This document shows, piece by piece, positions 1 through 5,461 of a stretch of 6,203 nt of DNA; within the stretch, counting starts at the first letter, position 1, and every line of letters starts with the position of its first letter. The stretch lies in NCBI GenBank assembly GCA_022709445.1, contig JAKLIU010000123.1, positions 1 to 6,203 of the forward strand. The letters run 5' to 3'. The notes beneath the pieces were generated by a model that saw only the letters and a list, made by a program, of their open reading frames with translations, did no database searches and had not been told where the DNA came from. A program made the position numbers and the translations under genes. The DNA is from Spirochaetota bacterium. GTDB taxonomy: Bacteria > Spirochaetota > Spirochaetia > Treponematales > UBA12059.

Positions 1-613
1 GGGGGACCTGGCGATCCACGCCGGCGCGAGCCTGCGGCGGGTGCTCCTGGCGGTATCCATCTCCTTCGTGCCCGCGACCGCCCTGGGACTGGCGGCCGGC
101 CGCTCGGCACGGCTGGATGCCATCGTCGCCCCGCTCCTGTACATCCTGCACCCCCTGCCCAAGGTGGCCTTCCTGCCGGTGATACTGGTGGCGCTGGGCC
201 TGGGCGAGGCATCCAAGGTGTTCCTGGTGGGCCTGATCGTGTTCAGCCAGATCATGGTGGCCGCCCGGGACGCGGCTTCCCGCGTACCGCGCGAGACGGT
301 GGACGCCGTGCGCTCCCTGGGTGCCGGCAGGCTGTCGGTTGCCTTCCTGGTGATCGTGCCGGCGTCCCTGCCCGACCTGTTCACCGCCCTCAGGGTCAGC
401 CTGGGCACCGCCATCGCCGTGCTGTTCCTGGCGGAGACCTTCGCCACCCAGACCGGGCTGGGCTGGTTCATCGTGGACGCCTGGGCCAGGGTTTCCTACC
501 CGGATATGTATGCCGGCATCATGGCGCTCAGCCTGGCGGGCCTGGGCCTCTTCGCACTCCTGGACCTGGCCGAGCGCCTGGCCTGCCCATGGCGGTCACG
601 CCGCCCGTATTGA
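1..613 (+). CDS. ABC importer permease, nitrate/sulfonate/taurine (SsuC/TauC-like) type, 5' truncated
   Basis: The reading frame is open from base 2 to the TGA at 611-613 and gives 203 visible residues; family members are about 250-270 aa, so roughly 50-60 N-terminal residues lie off the left edge. The product is an integral membrane subunit of a binding-protein-dependent importer (BPD_transp_1 family). Hydrophobic segments lie at about residues 14-32, 42-65, 72-88, 131-147 and 170-190 of the visible part. The cytoplasmic EAA loop that docks the ATPase is clear at about 99-123: ETVDAVRSLGA, with the invariant Gly at 107, followed by VIVPASLP. The GLGW motif at 152-155 and the YPDMYAGI stretch near 166-173 are typical of the SsuC/TauC/ThiX-like branch. 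The substrate cannot be told without the binding protein. The ATPase and binding-protein genes would be expected upstream. The 64-base gap to the next gene and the different function suggest that this is the end of a separate transport operon. Family assignment is firm; the substrate is unknown. Confidence 0.93.
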   Translation, partial: GDLAIHAGASLRRVLLAVSISFVPATALGLAAGRSARLDAIVAPLLYILHPLPKVAFLPVILVALGLGEASKVFLVGLIVFSQIMVAARDAASRVPRETVDAVRSLGAGRLSVAFLVIVPASLPDLFTALRVSLGTAIAVLFLAETFATQTGLGWFIVDAWARVSYPDMYAGIMALSLAGLGLFALLDLAERLACPWRSRRPY

Positions 614-677
614 CGAGGCGCGGCCGGCGGCCTAGCATGGAGGGCGCGTCGGAGGACGCCTGCCAGGGGGCGAGCGC
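614..677 (+). other. Short intergenic gap before the MoxR-type operon
   Basis: This gap separates the transporter gene from the five-gene set. It is very GC-rich. I see no convincing -35/-10 pair and no stem-loop followed by a T run. The only imperfect inverted element is GC-rich, around 622-632. If the downstream operon has its own promoter it must lie here or inside the end of the permease gene; otherwise the two units are cotranscribed. Confidence 0.5.
665..670 (+). promoter_or_regulatory. Shine-Dalgarno site for gene A
   Basis: AGGGGG sits 7 bases before the GTG at 678. It fixes that GTG as the start of the 556-aa protein, which then begins directly with a good signal peptide. An in-frame TAG at 633-635 limits any upstream extension. 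Confidence 0.75.
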
Positions 678-2348
678 GTGAGAACGGCACCGCGGTCATG
701 CATCATCTTCCTCGCCCTCGCGGCCGCCGGCATCCCGGCCGCGGCCCAATCCCTGGAGTACCGCGCGGGGCTGGACGGCACCGCGGTCGCCGGCAGGCTC
801 ACCCCCTTCCTCTGGCGGGGCGATGCCGAACAGCCAGGCGGCAGCGTGGAGCTCACCCTCCCCGACCGCGAAGGCGCTCCTGCCGCGATCATCGAAGCGC
901 CCTACCTGGCCGGTCCATGGATACCCTTCACCCTCCCCCATCCAGCCGTCACGGAACTCACCGTCCGCCTCAGGGCGGGAGATTTCATCCTGTCGGAGAC
1001 CCCGCTTGCCGGCAGGATCGATGCCTGGGCGGGACACGCCGCCCTGGCGGTCGGGCTGGACGCCGCGTCGCGCTCCGCCCTGGCCCGTGCCCTGGAACCG
1101 CTCGAGGGCATCCTGGCGGTCGACCTGGCCGCTGAAGCCCTGCCGTCCTCCCCGCTGGCCCTGGACGGCGTCAGCGTGCTGGCCATCCGGGAAACGGATT
1201 CCCCTCTGTCGACCTCCCGGCTGCGCTCCGTGGCCGCCTGGCTGGCCTCGGGGGGAACCCTGGCCTGCCTGGAAGCCGGAGCGGGAGGCACGGCGGACAG
1301 TCTGGCTCCCGGGGCGGCCTCCGCGGCCGCCGCCTCGCCCGGGGGCTGGACGGCCCTGCCGGTCGGCTTCGGCAGGCTCGTCGCCGTCGCGGCCGGCGGC
1401 ACGGATGGACCGGATGCCGGCTCCCCCGACACCTGGCGGGCGTGGCTGCGGCTGGAGCCCTACGAACGCCGCCGCTCCCTGGATCCATGGCCCGAGCTGT
1501 CGCCTGGCCTGGCCGGCAGGCCTCCATGGACCGCCCTGGCCCGGATTGACGGAGGCTCGCTCCTGGTCCTGTCCGCATGGGCCGTATCAGTCCTGGCAGC
1601 CCTCGGACTGGCCCCCCGGAAGCGCTTCCTTCTCGTCCTCGCGCCGGTAGCGGCCGTTTCGCTGGCACTGGCCGCGCTGGGGGCTTCCGGCACGGGTCCC
1701 GCCAGGCCGGAAGCCAACGTCCGGGCCAGGCTGATGGTCCTGCCGGCAGGCGCCGGGGCCTGGCTGAGCCTGGTCGGCACGCCAGCGGACATACCGGCCC
1801 GCATGGGTCTGGACTGGCTGGCCCTGGAACGCGGCTGGCGCATCGACCTGGCACCGTCCACGGCCGCCACAGGCACGCTGCGGTTCTCCAGCTCCGCCGG
1901 CCGTCCGCCGAGGCTGAGCCTGGGCGCCGGGTCCGTGGACCTGACCGTGAGGCGGGCGGATTCCACCGGCATCGAACTGGCCGCCTGGCTCCCTGACGGC
2001 AGCCTGGAAACGCTCGACCTGCCCGCGTTCAGGGACGGGGAGACGGGCAGCCCGCCGCTTCCCGAGGAAGGTGCCGGTACGAGGCTGGCCTGGCTCGCGC
2101 CGGGCTCCGGCCAGGCCTGGAGCGAGTGGAACGCGGGCAGCCGCTCCTGGGAACGCCTGGGCAGCGCTCCCGCCTGGCTGGGCGACGACCTGGCCTGGAT
2201 GATCCGCTCCCACGCCTCGACCCCGGACCTGGGCTTCCTGGCCGGCCTGGCCGGAGGCTTGCCAGGCATCGCGGCCGGGGGACTGCTCCTCGGTTCCACC
2301 GCCTGGGTCATGCCCTGGGGCGACCGGGATCGCGGAGGCGCCCGGTGA
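678..2348 (+). CDS. Exported, membrane-anchored protein with amidotransferase-like segment, in MoxR operon
   Basis: I do not recognise a named gene. The 556-aa product starts at GTG with a strong ribosome site. Residues 1-23 form a signal peptide (basic start, IIFLALAAA core, cleavage probably after AAA before QSLEY). Residues 24-115 look like a beta-rich domain. Residues about 140-240 contain the pattern LDGVSVLAI, then PLSTSRLRSVAAWLASGG, then TLACLEAG. That is the signature shape of the class I glutamine-amidotransferase-like fold found in DUF4350 and GldG-type ABC auxiliary proteins. No nucleophile-elbow GxCxG is evident, so a binding or structural role is more likely than catalysis. Two adjacent membrane helices (about 293-312 and 316-337) follow, then a second beta-rich, Trp-containing domain (about 345-510) and a final hydrophobic helix (about 518-545) with a short basic tail. 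Most of the protein should lie outside the cytoplasm. Its stop overlaps the next gene's start. The coding call is firm; the function is inferred only from architecture and neighbours. Confidence 0.85.
   Translation: MRTAPRSCIIFLALAAAGIPAAAQSLEYRAGLDGTAVAGRLTPFLWRGDAEQPGGSVELTLPDREGAPAAIIEAPYLAGPWIPFTLPHPAVTELTVRLRAGDFILSETPLAGRIDAWAGHAALAVGLDAASRSALARALEPLEGILAVDLAAEALPSSPLALDGVSVLAIRETDSPLSTSRLRSVAAWLASGGTLACLEAGAGGTADSLAPGAASAAAASPGGWTALPVGFGRLVAVAAGGTDGPDAGSPDTWRAWLRLEPYERRRSLDPWPELSPGLAGRPPWTALARIDGGSLLVLSAWAVSVLAALGLAPRKRFLLVLAPVAAVSLALAALGASGTGPARPEANVRARLMVLPAGAGAWLSLVGTPADIPARMGLDWLALERGWRIDLAPSTAATGTLRFSSSAGRPPRLSLGAGSVDLTVRRADSTGIELAAWLPDGSLETLDLPAFRDGETGSPPLPEEGAGTRLAWLAPGSGQAWSEWNAGSRSWERLGSAPAWLGDDLAWMIRSHASTPDLGFLAGLAGGLPGIAAGGLLLGSTAWVMPWGDRDRGGAR
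2334..2338 (+). promoter_or_regulatory. Shine-Dalgarno site for gene B
   Basis: GGAGG lies 6 bases before the GTG at 2345, inside the end of gene A. It decides the start of gene B: the same frame is open far upstream, but only this GTG has a good site and is followed at once by membrane-protein sequence. Confidence 0.8.
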
Positions 2349-3028
2349 GCGCGCTCGCCCTGGCCGCCTGGCGGGACTGGCGGGACCGGGTCGCCCTGCC
2401 CTCCCTCGCCCCGGCACTGGCGCTCTGGATCCTTGCCGCGTCCTTCGGCTCGCTGGGCCCCTTCCTGCTCTCGGCCGCGTTCGCCCTGTCCTTCGCCTGC
2501 GGGGGCTGGTTCGCCGGCAGGCGCTACGGTCCCGGATCCTTCGGCAAGGAACGGCTGGCAGCGGCCGCCCTGGATCCCCCGCGGACCGTCCTGGCCCTGG
2601 GACTGGCCTCCACGGCCATGTGCCTGTCCTGGCTGGCCCTGGCCGCCGCCCCGGCCCTGTTCACCATCCTGTCCTTCGGCATGGAAAGCGCCCGACTGCC
2701 CCTCCTGGCGCTCTCTCTGTCCGGCATCTGGCAGCTGTCCTTCGGGGCGGCCTTCCTGGCCGCCCGGATCCGGCGGGCGGAGGACAGCGCGGCGGGCGCG
2801 GTGTTCGCCCTGGCCTGGATCCTGCCCGCATCCATCCTGCCCTTCCTGCGATGGCTCAACCCCTTCCAGCACGCCTGGTCGGCCTTCAGGGGCTTCTCCG
2901 CCTGGCCGGCCCTGGGAGCCTGGGCGGCGGAGCTGGTCCTGGGGACGGCATTCCTGTACCTGGGCGCTTCCCGTCAGCGCGGGGAGGATCGGGACGCGGT
3001 CGCCGAGCGGGGCGCGGATGCGGACTAG
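2345..3028 (+). CDS. Six-helix membrane protein resembling an ABC-2 type permease
   Basis: The product has 227 residues from the GTG whose last two bases belong to the stop of gene A (GTGA overlap). Hydrophobic segments at about 18-34, 36-57, 81-110, 116-140, 149-168 and 187-207 give six helices. A basic loop after the second helix reads FAGRRYG, GSFGKERLAAAALDPPRT. ABC-2 permeases have a similar loop (F..ER..GTL..LL..P) that contacts the ATPase, and they have the same six-helix count. On this basis it may be an ABC-2-like export or regulatory permease, or a degenerate relative serving only as a membrane scaffold. No ATPase of the ABC class is encoded next to it; the only complete ATPase in the operon is the AAA+ MoxR protein. 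The C-terminal tail (about 208-227) is charged and short. The gene overlaps gene C by 11 bases. The coding call is strong; the family link is tentative. Confidence 0.8.
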   Translation: MSALALAAWRDWRDRVALPSLAPALALWILAASFGSLGPFLLSAAFALSFACGGWFAGRRYGPGSFGKERLAAAALDPPRTVLALGLASTAMCLSWLALAAAPALFTILSFGMESARLPLLALSLSGIWQLSFGAAFLAARIRRAEDSAAGAVFALAWILPASILPFLRWLNPFQHAWSAFRGFSAWPALGAWAAELVLGTAFLYLGASRQRGEDRDAVAERGADAD

Positions 3029-4412
3029 CCCGGCCATCGCGCGCATCCGGGCCGCCCGGCGCATGCTCAACCTCAGGCGGGGCCTGTCCATGGCTTCCCG
3101 CTGGGGAGCGACGGCCGCGGCCGTCTCCGCGCCGGCCGCCTGCGCGGCGATCCTGGCGGGTTGGACAGCCCCGCCCCTGGCGGCCACCCTGGCATTCGCG
3201 GCCGGAACGGCCGGCTTCCTTGCGGGGTTTGCCCTGTCGGTCCGCGGCCGCTACCGCGACCGGCACGCGGCGCTCTGGCTGGACCGCGGCCTTGCCGACG
3301 ACGGCCTGTTCTCGGCAGCCCTCGCCTGCCTGGAACGCGCCCGACTCGGGGCTCCCGGTCCCCGCGACGCCTGGCTGGCAGCCCGCGCCGACTCCGCCGT
3401 GCCCGCCAGCGCCGGGCTGCGGGTGCCCGCCCGCTACCTGACCCGTCCCCTGGCGGCCCTCGGGGCGTCCTTCCTGCTCTGCGCGGCGGCGCTGGCCGTG
3501 CCCCCGGCCACGGCCGGCGAGCGGGGAGCTTCCCCCGCCGATCGCGCGGCGGGTACCGTACCGCTCGGTTCCGAGGCAGGGGAAACCGTGGAGGAGCTCC
3601 TGGCCAAGGCCGCGGAGAGCCCCTCGCCCGAGGACCTGGCGCGCAGCCTGTTCCCCGACCAACCGGAACTGGCGGACCTGCTCGCGGACGCCCTCCGGGA
3701 CGGAAGGCTGGCCGACGCGGAAAAGATCCTCGAGAAGGCCGAGCTGGCGCGCACGGACCTGCGCAGGGAAGAAGGCCAGGGCATAGGCGCTCCCGGCGCT
3801 CAATCCCTGCACGAACGCCTCCAGGAAGCGGTCCGCGAACAGGGCGGCTCGTCCACGGGCTCCGACGAGACGCGTACCGAGCGCGGCGAGGAAGGCGGCT
3901 CGGGAGACCAGAAGTCCGCCCAGACCGGGGAACAGGACGCGGCCCCGATGGAAGCCCCCGACGGCGCGGGCGCTCAGGCCCCAGGTGACGGAGCGGCCGC
4001 GGGGACAGGCGGATCCGGGGGCACGGGCTCGGGCACCGGGGGGCAGGACGGGAACGGAGGGGATTCGGGCATCGAGTCGCCCGGAGGGCTCTCCGATCCA
4101 AGCTCGGGGGACAAGTCCAAGGGCGGCGGCGCCTCGGGCAGCGGCTCGGGAGTCTCCAGGGACTGGGGCCCCATCGACCCGTCGGCCACGGGCGGAGACC
4201 TGGGCATCAGGCCGCTGGACGGCGGCGCCTACTTCGAGCTGCTCCTGCCGGAAGACGGCTCGGGCATGACGGACCTGCAGCGGGTCATCGCCTCGTCCAG
4301 GAGCGCGGAGGAAGCCATCGCGCGGCTCTCCCTGCCCGCCGAGTACGAGGAGGCGATCCGCGCCTATTTCACGCTGCTCAACCGGGACGCGGCCGCCGCG
4401 GCCGGACCCTGA
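3018..4412 (+). CDS. DUF4175-like membrane protein with long Gly/Ser-rich extracytoplasmic region
   Basis: The product has 464 residues from the ATG at 3018, which overlaps the end of gene B; the ribosome site is weak (GCGGGG just upstream), suggesting translational coupling. The basic N-terminus (RIRAARR, NLRRG) is followed by a helical hairpin at about 31-49 and 52-75. A cytoplasmic stretch contains AALWLDRGLADDGLFSAAL (85-103), very like the 'LDR.L.L.DRL.TAL' motif of DUF4175-type proteins in MoxR operons. A third helix lies at about 144-162. The rest should be extracytoplasmic: a charged helical region (about 187-275), a Gly/Ser/Asp-rich disordered stretch (about 275-380), and a conserved-looking end (about 395-456) with LPAEYEEAIRAYFTLL. 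Endings of the type 'P.EYRE.IR.YF..L' recur in these operon proteins. The family is inferred from these motifs and the context, not proven. It is followed after 16 bases by moxR. No characterised function is known to me; a scaffold or substrate-presenting role for the MoxR complex is a guess. Confidence 0.82.
   Translation: MRTSPAIARIRAARRMLNLRRGLSMASRWGATAAAVSAPAACAAILAGWTAPPLAATLAFAAGTAGFLAGFALSVRGRYRDRHAALWLDRGLADDGLFSAALACLERARLGAPGPRDAWLAARADSAVPASAGLRVPARYLTRPLAALGASFLLCAAALAVPPATAGERGASPADRAAGTVPLGSEAGETVEELLAKAAESPSPEDLARSLFPDQPELADLLADALRDGRLADAEKILEKAELARTDLRREEGQGIGAPGAQSLHERLQEAVREQGGSSTGSDETRTERGEEGGSGDQKSAQTGEQDAAPMEAPDGAGAQAPGDGAAAGTGGSGGTGSGTGGQDGNGGDSGIESPGGLSDPSSGDKSKGGGASGSGSGVSRDWGPIDPSATGGDLGIRPLDGGAYFELLLPEDGSGMTDLQRVIASSRSAEEAIARLSLPAEYEEAIRAYFTLLNRDAAAAAGP
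3840..4157 (+). repeat. Low-complexity Gly/Ser/Asp-rich coding tract in gene C
   Basis: This part of gene C encodes residues about 275-380. It is dominated by Gly, Ser, Asp, Glu, Thr and Gln with almost no hydrophobic residues, and contains degenerate GGSG, GTGSG and GSGSG units. It is not an exact DNA tandem repeat. It is predicted to be an unstructured linker outside the membrane that tethers the C-terminal segment. Confidence 0.8.
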
Positions 4413-4419
4413 AACCCCT

Positions 4420-4425
4420 GGAGGA
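4420..4425 (+). promoter_or_regulatory. Shine-Dalgarno site for moxR-like gene
   Basis: GGAGGA lies in the 16-base gap after gene C, with only about 3-4 bases to the ATG at 4429. The match is strong but the spacing is shorter than usual. No better start lies downstream; the next ATG at 4453 has no ribosome site. Confidence 0.7.
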
Positions 4426-4428
4426 ACC

Positions 4429-5457
4429 ATGAAGACCGAGACCGACACGTCGATGGAAGGATTGCTCGAACTGGTCGCCGCAGCGCGCCGGGAGATGGCG
4501 CGCGCGGTGGTAGGCCAGGAGGAGATGATCGACCTGGTCCTGGCGGCCATCCTCTGCGAGGGGCACGTGCTCCTGGAAGGCGTACCCGGCATCGGCAAGA
4601 CCCTCATCGCGACCAGCGCGGCGGGCTGCCTGTCCCTGGATTACGGCCGCATCCAGTTCACGCCCGACCTCATGCCCTCGGACGTGCTGGGCGCCAGCAT
4701 GCTGGAGGACCGCGGCGGACAGTACGGCCTGCGCTTCGAGAAGGGGCCGGTGTTCGCCAACCTGGTGCTGGCGGACGAGATCAACCGCGCCTCGCCCAAG
4801 ACCCAGTCGGCCCTCCTGGAGGCCATGCAGGAGCGCGCGGTGACCGTGCGCGGGGACACGATGGCGCTGCCCCGGCCCTTCATCGTGCTGGCCACCCAGA
4901 ACCCGCTGGAAATGGAAGGCACCTATCCCCTGCCCGAGGCCCAGATCGACCGCTTCCTGTTCAAGGCCATCGTCGGGCATCCGGGCCTGGAGGACCTGGT
5001 GCGCATCGTCGGGCTCACCGTGGGCGCGCCCCGGACCCCGGCCCGGCCCGTGGTGTCGCGCGAGGGCGTCGCGGCCCTCCAGGAAGCGGTCCGCGGGGTG
5101 GAGCTGCCCCCGGCCATGGTCGAGTACGCGGCCAGGACCGTCATGCTCACCCAGGGCGACCGCCCCGAGGCTCCCCAGGCCGTGCGCGATTTCTGCCGCT
5201 ACGGGGCCGGACCCCGCGGCGCCCAGGCCCTGGTGCTGGCCGCCAAGGCCGCCGCCCTGCTGGACGGGCGCTTCCACGCCGGCATGAAGGACCTGGAGCG
5301 CTTCCTCCTGCCGGCGCTCAGGCACCGCGTGTCGGTCAATTTCGAGGGTCAGAGCCAGGGCGTCCTGCCCGAGGACCTGGTCAAGGCCGCCGCCGCCGCC
5401 GCCAGGACGGCCGTCGGTCCGGACGCCGCGCTCGGCCCCGAAAAAGCGAAAGCCTGA
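4429..5457 (+). CDS. MoxR-family AAA+ ATPase
   Basis: This 342-aa cytoplasmic ATPase has the full set of MoxR motifs: Walker A GVPGIGKT at 51-58, the FTPDLMPSDVLG segment at 77-88, Walker B LVLADEINR at 112-120, SALLEAMQER at 127-136, sensor 1 ATQNP at 155-159, the LPEAQIDRF arginine-finger region at 168-176, and the sensor-2 region GAGPRGAQAL at 259-268 (usually GASPRA in the family). The length is normal (about 310-340), with an extra Ala-rich tail from residue 320. MoxR proteins form hexameric rings and act as chaperone-like motors with VWA-domain partners, classically in maturation of enzyme complexes or envelope stress tolerance. The DUF58 gene follows after 4 bases, the standard MoxR partner. 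All nucleotide-binding residues are present, so it should be active. The actual client is unknown. The family call is very firm; I give no symbol because moxR names are used for many paralogues. Confidence 0.97.
   Translation: MKTETDTSMEGLLELVAAARREMARAVVGQEEMIDLVLAAILCEGHVLLEGVPGIGKTLIATSAAGCLSLDYGRIQFTPDLMPSDVLGASMLEDRGGQYGLRFEKGPVFANLVLADEINRASPKTQSALLEAMQERAVTVRGDTMALPRPFIVLATQNPLEMEGTYPLPEAQIDRFLFKAIVGHPGLEDLVRIVGLTVGAPRTPARPVVSREGVAALQEAVRGVELPPAMVEYAARTVMLTQGDRPEAPQAVRDFCRYGAGPRGAQALVLAAKAAALLDGRFHAGMKDLERFLLPALRHRVSVNFEGQSQGVLPEDLVKAAAAAARTAVGPDAALGPEKAKA
5386..5403 (+). repeat. (GCC)6 microsatellite in the 3' end of the MoxR gene
   Basis: Six perfect GCC units encode Ala 320-325 in the C-terminal tail, beyond the AAA+ lid. 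Length changes by slippage would be in frame and probably tolerated. Confidence 0.85.
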
Positions 5458-5461
5458 TCCG

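Noticed and set aside
622..632. Possible terminator stem in the 614-677 gap
   Set aside because: The GC-rich inverted element is imperfect and has no T run after it.
2126..2344. Upstream extension of gene B to an ATG at 2126
   Set aside because: It would overlap gene A by over 200 bases and is Arg/Gly/Pro-rich shadow sequence. GGAGG plus GTG at 2345 is far better.
2433..3017. Upstream extension of gene C to an ATG at 2433
   Set aside because: The extension would overlap nearly all of gene B in another frame and is Pro/Ser/Trp-rich noise. ATG 3018 gives a normal membrane-protein start.
1460..3187. Long minus-strand open frame (575 codons) opposite genes A and B
   Set aside because: It is low-complexity, rich in Gly/Arg/Gln/Pro with no domain signature. 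It is the expected antisense shadow of GC-rich codons, while the + strand has signal peptide, helices and ribosome sites.
2886..4607. Long minus-strand open frame (573 codons) opposite genes B, C and moxR
   Set aside because: It runs opposite clear coding sequence including the start of moxR, has biased Arg/Gly/Pro composition and no recognisable motif.
4378..5325. Minus-strand open frame opposite moxR
   Set aside because: The opposite strand encodes all MoxR motifs. This frame is a His/Gln/Gly-rich shadow.
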